A DNA stretch of 64,000 nucleotides from Alcanivorax sp. (GTDB lineage: Bacteria > Pseudomonadota > Gammaproteobacteria > Pseudomonadales > Alcanivoracaceae). Below, piece by piece: positions 46,186 to 54,456 of this stretch. Positions within the stretch are counted from its first letter, which is position 1, and every line of letters starts with the position of its first letter. The stretch spans positions 558,001 through 622,000 of the forward strand of contig CP051239.1 of assembly GCA_017794945.1 (NCBI GenBank), written 5' to 3'. The notes beneath the pieces are model-generated. The model saw nothing but the letters and a program-made list of their open reading frames with translations. It searched no databases and was not told where the DNA came from. Both the position numbers and the translations under genes were made by a program.

Positions 46186-46277
46186 GGCCTGTCTCCTTGT
46201 GTCGCTTACTCATAACCCTGCGTGGCGACGGAAAGAAGGATTTAAAGGCCCCCCACCGGCAATCGGTGACGGTTTAG

Positions 46278-46298
46278 CCCATATGGGGTATGTGCCCC
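46278..46298. promoter_or_regulatory. Palindromes between MDR and lipoprotein genes
   Basis: A perfect 10-bp palindrome CCCATATGGG (46278-46287) overlaps GGGGTATGTGCCCC (46285-46298). They lie about 55-75 bases before the lipoprotein start in the divergent spacer. A regulator site is plausible; the regulator is not identified. Confidence 0.4.
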
Positions 46299-46352
46299 TT
46301 AAGCAAACGCCCTAGGCTCGATCGAACCTGATTGGACATCGGAAGGGCAACC

Positions 46353-48350
46353 ATGAAGAAAGCAGCGTTATTCCTCATTGCATGCGTGGCGTCGGCCACG
46401 ATTCTGGCGGGGTGTGGGGGCGGCTCCTCCTCATCCAGCGACGACGCCGATGGCGGCGCCACCTCGCGCACCATCAGCGGCACCGCCACCGCACCCGCCG
46501 GGGCCGTGGCGTTTCAAGAGGCCCCAAGCGTATTCGAATTGGCCCTGAACGTGCTGATTCCCCCCGCGCACGCGGCCATCACCGGCCTCGACCCGGTCGG
46601 TGGCGCCACCGTGGAGCTACTGCGGGTGGATAACGCCGGCAACCCGGTGGGTGAAGTGCTGGCGGAAACCGTCACCTCGATCACCGGCGACTACCGTCTG
46701 ACGCTGCCCGAAGGCGTGAATCTGGCGGGCAACCTGATCGTGCGCATCACCGGCACCGGCACCGAAATGCGGGCCCAGGTGGTCGATCAGGCGGTGAACA
46801 TCAACCCGGTATCGGAATTCGTGCTGCGCAAGTTCATCGAGGAAGGCGCTGACCTGGACCAGTTGGTGGTCACGGACGTAGTCACCCTGAGCGGCAAGGT
46901 GGACACCTTTGACCTCACCGCCGGCAACGATCTCAGTGACATGCTCGCCAAACTGGACCAGGAAGTCGGCGAGTTCGTGGAACAACAGGTGGCGGTGATC
47001 AAGGAGCAACCCGGCGACGCGGACAGCGTTACCGGCGACTACCGAAGCGCGGCGTTCAGCCTCGGCCTGCATGACAGCGACAACGACAATTTCGGCACCT
47101 TCGCCAACGATATGTGGCGCGGCCAGTTCGACTTCGCCGACGGCGGCGGCAATACCGTGGCGATCACCCTGGAAGGCGAAGAAAGCGCCTACTCGAATTT
47201 CTCCGGCATGAGCGTGGCGACCGGATCGATCTACTACGAAACGGACATCGACACCGAGTCCGAAAACCTCTCCGGCACACTGACCGACTCCGGCATCCTG
47301 TCCATCGAAGGCGCGTTCGAGGAAGAGATCAACGGCGACAACGCGTTCCGCTATCCGTCAGTGATCTACAACCTGCAACAGGTGCGCAACACAGGTCTGT
47401 TCTTCCTGTTGTCCCAGGAAGCGGCGGTACGCTACGGCACCACCGACACCAACGGCGACGAGGAGCCGGACGCGCTCGACCCCAATGACCGCCGTGGCGA
47501 TGAGGTATTCCGCGCCCTGGAAGTGTTCGCCCGCTCACCATCCGGGATGAGCGATTCGGACCTCAGCGGCGCCTTCGGCCGCGTATTCCTGGAAACCTAC
47601 GCGCAAACCGGTGTGATCGAATTGCAGACCGAGGTCAACGTGGTCACCTTCAATGGCGATGGCACCTTCGATTACGGCGACGCCAGCGGCCATCGGGTAG
47701 GTCTGGAAAGCAACGGCAGCACCTATCAGACCCTTTCCGAAACCGGCAGTACCGGCGACGCCATCAACGTCTCAGCTGATGGCGACATTATTTCCGCCGG
47801 CACCGAAGACGGCCAGCCCGTGCCCACCGATGGCTTTATCAACGACACCTTCGATTTCATCGCCTTCGCGGAAACCGAAAACAACGAGAACATCTGGGCC
47901 CAGTTCAACAAAACTCTGATGGTCAAACTGCCCGATAGCGCGCCGGACGTCAGTGGCAAGCGGTACCGCCTGATGCTGTTGTCCGTGGCTCTGGATGGCG
48001 TGGGTAACGGCTCCAGCGATATTGAAATGATCAACAGCCAGTTCAACAGCTATATCAATCTGACCAGTAACACCGCCGGAACGCTCAACGGCAGCTTTAC
48101 GCTGGTCGAGAAAACCGGCCTGGGCGGCGACATGGTCGTCGAGCAGGATACCGTCGACGAGCCGCTGACTGCCAGCATCGCCGCCAACGGCGCCACCACC
48201 CTGACCCTCGCCGATCAGGATGGTAGCAATATCATGGAAGGCTTCTTCAATCAGGACGCCAGCCTGGGCGTATTCACCACACGCTGGGTGCCGCAGGGCG
48301 GCGACCCCAACGAGCTGGGCCTGGTGGTACTGATCGACGTCACCGAGTAA
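46353..48350 (+). CDS. Large outer-membrane-type lipoprotein of unknown function
   Basis: The 665-residue product starts MKKAALFLIACVASATILAG with lipid cysteine C21 and a serine-rich linker (GGGSSSSSDD). The body is acidic and beta-rich, with a DTNGDEEPDALDPNDRRGD stretch typical of calcium-binding thrombospondin-3-like repeats (about 373-391) and TVELLRVDNAGNPVGEVL near the N-terminus. I do not recognise a family. A strong intrinsic terminator follows at 48416. Residue +2 is Gly, compatible with outer-membrane sorting. Confidence 0.8.
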   Translation: MKKAALFLIACVASATILAGCGGGSSSSSDDADGGATSRTISGTATAPAGAVAFQEAPSVFELALNVLIPPAHAAITGLDPVGGATVELLRVDNAGNPVGEVLAETVTSITGDYRLTLPEGVNLAGNLIVRITGTGTEMRAQVVDQAVNINPVSEFVLRKFIEEGADLDQLVVTDVVTLSGKVDTFDLTAGNDLSDMLAKLDQEVGEFVEQQVAVIKEQPGDADSVTGDYRSAAFSLGLHDSDNDNFGTFANDMWRGQFDFADGGGNTVAITLEGEESAYSNFSGMSVATGSIYYETDIDTESENLSGTLTDSGILSIEGAFEEEINGDNAFRYPSVIYNLQQVRNTGLFFLLSQEAAVRYGTTDTNGDEEPDALDPNDRRGDEVFRALEVFARSPSGMSDSDLSGAFGRVFLETYAQTGVIELQTEVNVVTFNGDGTFDYGDASGHRVGLESNGSTYQTLSETGSTGDAINVSADGDIISAGTEDGQPVPTDGFINDTFDFIAFAETENNENIWAQFNKTLMVKLPDSAPDVSGKRYRLMLLSVALDGVGNGSSDIEMINSQFNSYINLTSNTAGTLNGSFTLVEKTGLGGDMVVEQDTVDEPLTASIAANGATTLTLADQDGSNIMEGFFNQDASLGVFTTRWVPQGGDPNELGLVVLIDVTE

Positions 48351-48415
48351 CCGCTTCACCCCCGAACGCCGCAAGGCGTGCCCCTGCGGTGGGCTTCGGC
48401 CTCGCCGCACCCTTT

Positions 48416-48439
48416 GACCCCGTCCCCCGGGGTCTTTTT
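48416..48439 (+). terminator. Intrinsic terminator after the lipoprotein gene
   Basis: The stem GACCCCG-TCCCC-CGGGGTC is followed by TTTTT. It lies 66 bases after the lipoprotein stop on the same strand. The next frame is open across it, which is why I place the start of the next gene downstream. Confidence 0.85.
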
Positions 48440-48506
48440 CGTTGCGCTCCCGACGCGCGCTTCCTATGATCCGGACAACTACCTTGCCGAACCCGGGGCC
48501 GACGCC

Positions 48507-50222
48507 TTGCAGGATGAGAATAACGACCTGATCGGTCGGATCTACGAAACCGCCTTGTCCCCCGGCGACTGGATGGACCTGCTCGATACCATCACCGGCT
48601 GGACCGAGGACAGCCCGTCCGGCGACGCCAACGACGCGCCCATGGAAGTGGAACAGTTGATCGGGCACCTGGAACGGGCGGTACGCAGCAGCGCCTATAT
48701 GCACGCTCTTGAGGACCGCACCCAGATTCTCAACAGCATGTATAACCAGATGCCATGGCCCATGCTGATGCTCGACGAGCGGATGCGCGCCCTGGAGTGC
48801 AACCCGGCGGCGCGGCAGGCACTCACCCAGGCGCCCATCGAGTTGCTCCCGGACGGCACGCTGCGTTTCGCCGACCGGACCTTAAAGGAGGGCTTGAAAC
48901 GGGTTCACAGTCTTGCCGCCGGCCGCCACACCCAGCTACTCACCTCCCAACGTGACGCGGTGACCTTGCTCTGTCTGCCGGTCAAAAAGTCCGATGCACC
49001 AGGCACCATCGCGCGGGTCCGAACCATTGTCTGGGTGCTGGCCGGCCACAGCGTGGTGACGCCATCCCCGGAATCCCTGAAGGCCATATTTCCGATCACG
49101 CACGCGGAATCCCGGCTGCTGCATCTGCTCTGCAAGATCGGCAACCTCAATCAAAGCGCGGCGCTGCTCTCGATCAGCGTGCACACCGCGCGCAGTCAGC
49201 TTAAGTCGACCATGGCGAAGCTGGAGGCCAACAGCCAAGTGCAGTTAGTCAGCCAGGCGATGGGGCATGCCTTGGTCCAGGCGGCCCAGCCCCCGGCCCG
49301 GAGCCAAACGCCGGAACACACCCTGACCCTGCCCGATGGCCGCGTGTTGAGCTGGTTCGAATACGGTGATCCGTCGGGACGGGCGGTACTGACCCTCGAC
49401 AACCTGGGCAGCGCCCTGCCCGACCACCGCCTCTTCGATGAGTGGTACCGGGCGAACGGCCTGCGCATGATCCTGATCGTACGCCCCGGCTACGGACTGT
49501 CCACCGCCCGAGCAGACATGGAATTCCGCGACTTTGGCCCGGACATCCGCGCCCTGTGCCACCATCTGGGCCTGCAGCGACCGCCGATGGCGGCGTACTG
49601 TGGCGGCGGCCCCTATGCGCTGTGCGCGGCGGCGCTGCATCCCGATCTGTTCGACCGGCTGGGCCTGCTGGCCAGCACCGTGCCGATTGAGCACTTCGAA
49701 CTGGACAAGCTCGACCGCATCCACGCCATGTTTCTGCGCATCTTCCGCAAGGACCCGCGACTGTTCGTGCTGGTGGGCCGTCTTGCGTTGCGTGGCGTGC
49801 GGCGTTCCCCGGAAAAATACCTGGCCCGCCTGGCCAAGTCGCTGTGCCCGGAGGATCAAGCAGTGCTCAACGATCCCGACCTGCTGGCGCGGCTGATCGA
49901 ACGCATGCACGCCAGCCACTTCCAGGGCGCGCGCATCCTGATCGACGAATACATACGCATGCAGCACCCCTGGCTGGTGGACCTTAAGCAAATCGAAATA
50001 CCGATCCTGCATTGGCACGGCGAGGACGACCGCATCATCTCAATAGGCAGCGCCCGCGGGCTGGCGGGGGATTTACCCAATGCGCGCTTTCGCAGCTTCC
50101 CCGGTCTCGGGCGTTTTATGATTTATAAAGTCTGGCGGGAATTTCTCACCGAGTTACTGGAGCTGCCAGGGCAACCGGCGCCCAAGCGCCAGCGGCTCTC
50201 GGCCACGGTCGACACGCGCTGA
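48507..50222 (+). CDS. LuxR-type regulator fused to a degenerate alpha/beta hydrolase
   Basis: The roughly 571-residue product joins two parts. The first half has a PAS-like segment (MPWPMLMLDERMRALECN) and a LuxR-type helix-turn-helix with FPITHAESRLLHLLC and ISVHTARSQLKSTMAKLEA. The second half is an alpha/beta hydrolase starting LPDGRVLSWFEYGDPSGRA. The nucleophile elbow reads AAYCGGGPYALCAA with cysteine C365 where serine is expected. The acid HGEDDRI is present, but the catalytic histidine is replaced by arginine (GLGRFMI). A sensory rather than catalytic role is likely (inference). The start is uncertain: TTG 48507 is preferred because the upstream open frame contains the terminator. 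Confidence 0.78.
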   Translation: MQDENNDLIGRIYETALSPGDWMDLLDTITGWTEDSPSGDANDAPMEVEQLIGHLERAVRSSAYMHALEDRTQILNSMYNQMPWPMLMLDERMRALECNPAARQALTQAPIELLPDGTLRFADRTLKEGLKRVHSLAAGRHTQLLTSQRDAVTLLCLPVKKSDAPGTIARVRTIVWVLAGHSVVTPSPESLKAIFPITHAESRLLHLLCKIGNLNQSAALLSISVHTARSQLKSTMAKLEANSQVQLVSQAMGHALVQAAQPPARSQTPEHTLTLPDGRVLSWFEYGDPSGRAVLTLDNLGSALPDHRLFDEWYRANGLRMILIVRPGYGLSTARADMEFRDFGPDIRALCHHLGLQRPPMAAYCGGGPYALCAAALHPDLFDRLGLLASTVPIEHFELDKLDRIHAMFLRIFRKDPRLFVLVGRLALRGVRRSPEKYLARLAKSLCPEDQAVLNDPDLLARLIERMHASHFQGARILIDEYIRMQHPWLVDLKQIEIPILHWHGEDDRIISIGSARGLAGDLPNARFRSFPGLGRFMIYKVWREFLTELLELPGQPAPKRQRLSATVDTR

Positions 50223-50245
50223 GGCGGCCACGAAGCCACTTGTAA

Positions 50246-51034
50246 TCAAGCATCGGCGCAGTCCAGATAATCGCGAAACAACGTATTCAAACTGCTCAAG
50301 TCGCGACTGCCCGGCGCGGCCTTGCCTGGGTACCGCGAAAGCCGGGACAGTTCTTTTTCAATATAATCGTTCAGCTCCGCCATCACTGGGACAAATTCCT
50401 TTTCCTCGCTGCGCTGTTTTTTCGCCAACAGGCGGGTAATTTCTTTATCCACCGTTTCATCGTCGGCCACCAACGGTCGCAAGCGCTCGAATTCAACCGG
50501 CGCGGGCGAGCGATAACGTTCCAGCCAGCGGATCGCCAACAGGGGGCGCAGAACATAAAAGTATTTCTTCAGCGGCACCAACTTCGCTTTCAGATAGCCG
50601 CGGTAGTTCTTGTCCGCCATGCTCCAATAATGATGCACACCTTTGTTCACGTCGTAGATGTCAGGTAGCAGCGCCCTCGCACGGTCGGCAAAACCGACCT
50701 CGTCGCGATAGACAATAGGGGAGTGCAGCCACTCCACGAACGACGGGTTGGACTGCCAGAATAATTTCAGGGCCTTGCGAATATCCCAGCCGCTGAGATC
50801 GATGTCGTCGACGATCTCGCATTCGATGACATCACGGCGCTCTTCCAGATCCAGCGACAGGTACCACTCGCGGGGATGGGCGTAAATAAAACGCACATCG
50901 TAATCACTGTTCGGTGAAGGAAAGCCCCAGGCCCGGCTGCCGGACTCCACCGCGAACAGCACGCGCACGTCGTGCTCTTCTTCGATGGCCCGCAGGCGGC
51001 CCTGGATATCCCGCCGAACGTCCTCGCTGATCAT
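50246..51034 (-). CDS. RlaP-like nucleotidyltransferase (DNA polymerase beta fold)
   Basis: The 262-residue product has the nucleotidyltransferase motif VESGSRAWGFPSPNSDYDVR (GS...D-x-D, about 29-48), then a family-typical YAHPREWYLSLDL. It matches the RlaP group (PF10127), linked to RNA repair operons in some genomes. No RNA ligase or Hen1 partner is seen here. The product is probably a solitary nucleotidyltransferase. Confidence 0.8.
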   Translation of the reverse strand: MISEDVRRDIQGRLRAIEEEHDVRVLFAVESGSRAWGFPSPNSDYDVRFIYAHPREWYLSLDLEERRDVIECEIVDDIDLSGWDIRKALKLFWQSNPSFVEWLHSPIVYRDEVGFADRARALLPDIYDVNKGVHHYWSMADKNYRGYLKAKLVPLKKYFYVLRPLLAIRWLERYRSPAPVEFERLRPLVADDETVDKEITRLLAKKQRSEEKEFVPVMAELNDYIEKELSRLSRYPGKAAPGSRDLSSLNTLFRDYLDCADA

Positions 51035-51048
51035 AAAACCGTCCCTGT

Positions 51049-51807
51049 TCAGGTACCGCTGTCCTCAAACAACGTGTGCATGTGCTCAAGCAGCTCCGGG
51101 CCACCGGGCTCGCCGTGGCCGGGAATCACGGTCTCGGCTTGCGGATACGCCGCCTGGGCATGACGAATCGCTTGCGGCCAATGGGCCAGGTCGGCGTCGG
51201 CGGTATTCCCCAGGTTGTCGGTGGCCCGCTCGCGTACCGCGCAGCCACCATAGAGCATCTTCCGCTCGGGCAGCCAAACCATGATGTTATCGCGGGCATG
51301 GCCGCCGCCGGGGTAGAGCACCTCCACGGAACCGAAAGCGGTGGTGTTGCCCGCGGTGTCCAGGCCGCTCAAGGCATTGGCCGGCACCGGGTTGCCCGCT
51401 TCCGCGCTCAGGCGCTGCGTCATCGGGTGCGACCAGACCGGGATGCCCGCCGCTTCCAACACCGCCGCGCCGCCGGTGCGGTCGCTGTGAAAATGCGTGG
51501 ACAGCGCCCGGTCCACCGGCAGGCCGATCTCTTTGTCGATCCACACCAGTAACGCTTCGGTGGCCTCGGCGCCCCAGGCGGAATCCAGCAGCACCAGATG
51601 ATCGTCTTCCCGGACGATCAGGCCGTTGGAAGGGTAAACCACGCCATTGAAGGTGTTGTAGGAGGTGTGCATCCAAACGCCGGGCTCAAGCTGCTCGACC
51701 TGAAGACCCGGGTTGCCGGGCGGGGAATGGCGATGATGGCTTTGGCATCCGACCGTCAGCAGACCGAGGAGTAACAACCAGGTTGCGTAAAAGGCGTGGT
51801 GTTTCAT
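51049..51807 (-). CDS. Subclass B1 metallo-beta-lactamase, VIM-like, lipoprotein
   Basis: The 252-residue product starts with a lipoprotein signal (LLLLGLLTVGC, lipid Cys C21). All B1 zinc ligands are present: H105, H107 and D109 in THFHSDRTGG, H170 in YPGGGHARDN, C189 in LYGGCAV and H231 in VIPGHGEPGG. YPSNGLIVREDDHLVLLDSA and ADADLAHWP closely follow VIM-type sequence. B1 enzymes hydrolyse beta-lactams including carbapenems in the periplasm. No integron or transposon is visible around it, so it appears chromosomal and native. Activity must be tested. Confidence 0.9.
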   Translation of the reverse strand: MKHHAFYATWLLLLGLLTVGCQSHHRHSPPGNPGLQVEQLEPGVWMHTSYNTFNGVVYPSNGLIVREDDHLVLLDSAWGAEATEALLVWIDKEIGLPVDRALSTHFHSDRTGGAAVLEAAGIPVWSHPMTQRLSAEAGNPVPANALSGLDTAGNTTAFGSVEVLYPGGGHARDNIMVWLPERKMLYGGCAVRERATDNLGNTADADLAHWPQAIRHAQAAYPQAETVIPGHGEPGGPELLEHMHTLFEDSGT

Positions 51808-51973
51808 GCAAGGAATCCGGCTCGACTGGCGAAGACACCGAGATTAAACCGCCAGCAGCGTCCCCGCCATGAACGGCTCGGCAATCCTGGGGGCCGCGCG
51901 GCGGGAACCGGAACCCCTCTCTTGCCTCTCTCATAAACAGGCTGTATACCTTTGCGTCAGGAGGGCACGTTTT

Positions 51974-53389
51974 ATGGACAATCATCCTGTCCCCGACCAC
52001 CGCCGGGGCTTCGAGAACCTGGAGCGGGAAGTCAGCCTGCGCATCACCAACGGTGAAATACGCGGTAAGATACCGGAAGCCGTGCGCGGCACCTTCTTGC
52101 GCATCGGCCCCGGCCGCAACGAGTTGGCCGGGCGGACCTTCGGCCATTGGTTCGACGGCGACGGCATGGTGCATGCGCTCACCTTCAGCGAAGAGGGCGC
52201 CCGCTACCGCAACCGTTTCGTGCGCACACCCAAATATCGAGCCGAAACCGCCGCCGGCCACATTAAAAAACGCAGTTTCGGCCACAACGCCCCGGGCGGC
52301 ATCCTCGCCAACATCGGCCGGCCGCCGGCCAACGCCGCCAACACCAGTATCGTTCAGCACGGCGACCGCCTGCTGGCGCAATGGGAGGGCGGCCGCCCCT
52401 GGGGCCTGGACCCGCACACTCTCAGGACCCTGGGCGAAGCCAGCTTCGCCGGCGGTCTGAAGCCCTTCGAGCCCTTCAGCGCCCACGGCCACCATCACCC
52501 GGACACCGGGCGCTACTACAACCATGGCGTCAGCCTGGGGCGGCACGGCCCGCAAGTGAATCTCTACCAGATCAGCCCCAACGGCCGCATGGAACGGCGG
52601 GCACGTTTCCCGCTGCCGCGCCTGACGTTTCTGCACGGCTCCGCCATGTCGAAACGTCACTGGTTGTTCCTGGAGCAGCCGGTGGCCATGACAGGCATCA
52701 GCAAAATGATGCTCGGCCTGCGCACCGTCGACCAGTGCATGACCCATGATCCGGCCTGGGGCATGCGCGCCCATGTGATCGACCTGGATTCCCTGGAACG
52801 CACCCACACCTTCGAACTTGATCCGTTCGTGGTGTTTCACTTCGGCAACGCCCGTGAGATCGGTGACGAATTGATCGTGGAACTGGTGCGCTTTCCCGAT
52901 TTCACCATCAACCAGGCCCTGCGGAATTTCACCCGCCACTATCAAAGCGATGCCGGCGAACCCGGACAGCTACGGCTAAATCTGCGCACCGGCAAACATA
53001 CCTACCTGCCATTGCCGCACCAGGCCGGCTGCGAGTTCCCCACTTTCGATAACCGCTATCAGGGCGAGCCCAGCCGCTTTCTCTTTAATACCGCGCTCGC
53101 CGACCAGGGCGGCTTCTTCAACGCCGTGCAAAGACTGGACACCGAGAGCGGCCACACCGCCCTGCATAGGATGGGGCCGGGACGCTTCGTCTCCGAAGCG
53201 GTATTCGTGCCGGAAGGTGAACAAGAAGGGGACGGCTATTTATGCACCGCCGTCTACGACGCCCATACGCACCGCAGCGAGATCGTGCTGCTGGACGCCC
53301 GTAGCGAGACCCTGGAAGAGGTGGCGGCGGTGCCCTTGCCGCATCATATTCCACACGGTTTTCATTGCGGCTGGATCAGCTCGGGTTAA
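51974..53389 (+). CDS. Carotenoid oxygenase family dioxygenase
   Basis: The 471-residue product fits the RPE65/CCO family. Likely iron-binding histidines lie in FSAHGHHHPDTGRYY, LTFLHGSAMSKRHW, VVFHFGNAREIG and the C-terminal HIPHGFHCGWI. Upstream motifs GTFLRIGPGRNEL and HWFDGDGMVHAL are family hallmarks. It cleaves a carbon-carbon double bond of a carotenoid, apocarotenoid or stilbene-like compound. No carotenoid biosynthesis genes are nearby, so a lignostilbene- or apocarotenoid-type substrate is as likely. ATG 51974 is preferred over the upstream open frame. Confidence 0.9.
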   Translation: MDNHPVPDHRRGFENLEREVSLRITNGEIRGKIPEAVRGTFLRIGPGRNELAGRTFGHWFDGDGMVHALTFSEEGARYRNRFVRTPKYRAETAAGHIKKRSFGHNAPGGILANIGRPPANAANTSIVQHGDRLLAQWEGGRPWGLDPHTLRTLGEASFAGGLKPFEPFSAHGHHHPDTGRYYNHGVSLGRHGPQVNLYQISPNGRMERRARFPLPRLTFLHGSAMSKRHWLFLEQPVAMTGISKMMLGLRTVDQCMTHDPAWGMRAHVIDLDSLERTHTFELDPFVVFHFGNAREIGDELIVELVRFPDFTINQALRNFTRHYQSDAGEPGQLRLNLRTGKHTYLPLPHQAGCEFPTFDNRYQGEPSRFLFNTALADQGGFFNAVQRLDTESGHTALHRMGPGRFVSEAVFVPEGEQEGDGYLCTAVYDAHTHRSEIVLLDARSETLEEVAAVPLPHHIPHGFHCGWISSG

Positions 53390-53426
53390 AGCGCGGCCGC
53401 GCCGCGCACGCCGGTCCCGGTGAAGG

Positions 53427-54245
53427 TCACTCGCAACGCATAACCCGCACGTTATTCCGATTACGGCTATAGGACGGTGGCTGGCCAAACCAGCGTTGGT
53501 AGGTACGCGACAAATGCGCGGAATCGGTGAAGCCGGCCGCGTGGGCAATCTCGGTGATACTGCGATTGGAATGCAGCAGATGGAACACGCGCTGCAGCTT
53601 CTGCCAGGATTTATAGTCACGCAACGACATACCGAACACATCGCTCATCAGGCGGGACGCCCAGAAGTACGACGTGCCCAGCTCCCGGGCCAGCTCGGTC
53701 AGCGTCAGGTCCCGGCGGCGCTCCAGCAGTTCCCGTATCAGCGGCTCCCGGGGGTCCAGCCGGGCCTGGGGCGTCAGGTGCCGGAACGGCACACTCAGGG
53801 CCTGTTCGTAGATCGCCGGCGCCAGAGCCGGCTCCAGGCGCCCCTGGTAGAGCGCCTCCAGCGAAGCGTCGAGTTCCTGGAAACAGTCGCGCTCAAGCAA
53901 TGCCACGCCGCCCGGCGCCAACGCCCTGAAACCGGCGTAACGCGGCGACCCCGGCGTGATGTGGAAACACACCAGCGGCACCTCGTGGGCGCCCAGGCCA
54001 CGCGCCAGGAAAGGCGGTATCACCGCCGCCCGGGTCGACAGCGCCTTGCCTTTCACCGTGATGCGAAACGGCGCCGCCCCGGCGGAAACAATCAGCGCGG
54101 CGGAAGGCGGTCGGGTTTCTTCGCTGACGATCGAAGCGGCGGTATAAATAAACCCGGAGCAGCCCACGATGTAGACATTGTCCAGCGGGCGGTGCGCCAC
54201 GTTGTCCGATAATGCGTTTTCTTGTTCTCGGTACTTTAAACCCAT
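53427..54245 (-). CDS. AraC-family transcriptional regulator
   Basis: The 272-residue product ends in the two AraC HTH motifs (about 170-265; LTELARELGTSYFWASRLM and ITEIAHAAGFTDSAHLSRTY). The N-terminal domain (SGFIYTAASIVSEETRP) is not a family I can name. It is divergent from the esterase pair at 54457, the most likely target, and convergent with the carotenoid oxygenase. Confidence 0.88.
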   Translation of the reverse strand: MGLKYREQENALSDNVAHRPLDNVYIVGCSGFIYTAASIVSEETRPPSAALIVSAGAAPFRITVKGKALSTRAAVIPPFLARGLGAHEVPLVCFHITPGSPRYAGFRALAPGGVALLERDCFQELDASLEALYQGRLEPALAPAIYEQALSVPFRHLTPQARLDPREPLIRELLERRRDLTLTELARELGTSYFWASRLMSDVFGMSLRDYKSWQKLQRVFHLLHSNRSITEIAHAAGFTDSAHLSRTYQRWFGQPPSYSRNRNNVRVMRCE

Positions 54246-54456
54246 GGGATCTCTCCTGCCCTCGGCGGCGCGCTCACTACATGGCGCCTAGACACAGCTC
54301 CCCTTGTTACCCACCACGATCATAGCCCATCGCTTCGATAACCCGGCTTGTACGTTTTTGCGGTGACGCGGCAAAAACATTCAATCCTTCAGTCCCGACT
54401 CTATAACACCCTGAAAACGTGAGTTTCAGAATAAAAACACCTCGGGAGAACCCTAT
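54246..54456. promoter_or_regulatory. AraC/esterase divergent region
   Basis: A 211-bp AT-richer spacer separates the AraC start from the first esterase. A CTCGGGAG ribosome site precedes ATG 54457. AraC binding sites are expected, but I could not define them. Confidence 0.35.

Noticed and set aside
48378..48506. N-terminal extension of the LuxR-hydrolase gene
   Set aside because: The stretch includes the lipoprotein gene's terminator and encodes a proline-rich tail unlike a regulator N-terminus.
51049..51807. Horizontally acquired resistance island around the metallo-beta-lactamase
   Set aside because: No integrase, IS or attC site is visible and base composition matches the neighbours, so I treat the gene as native.
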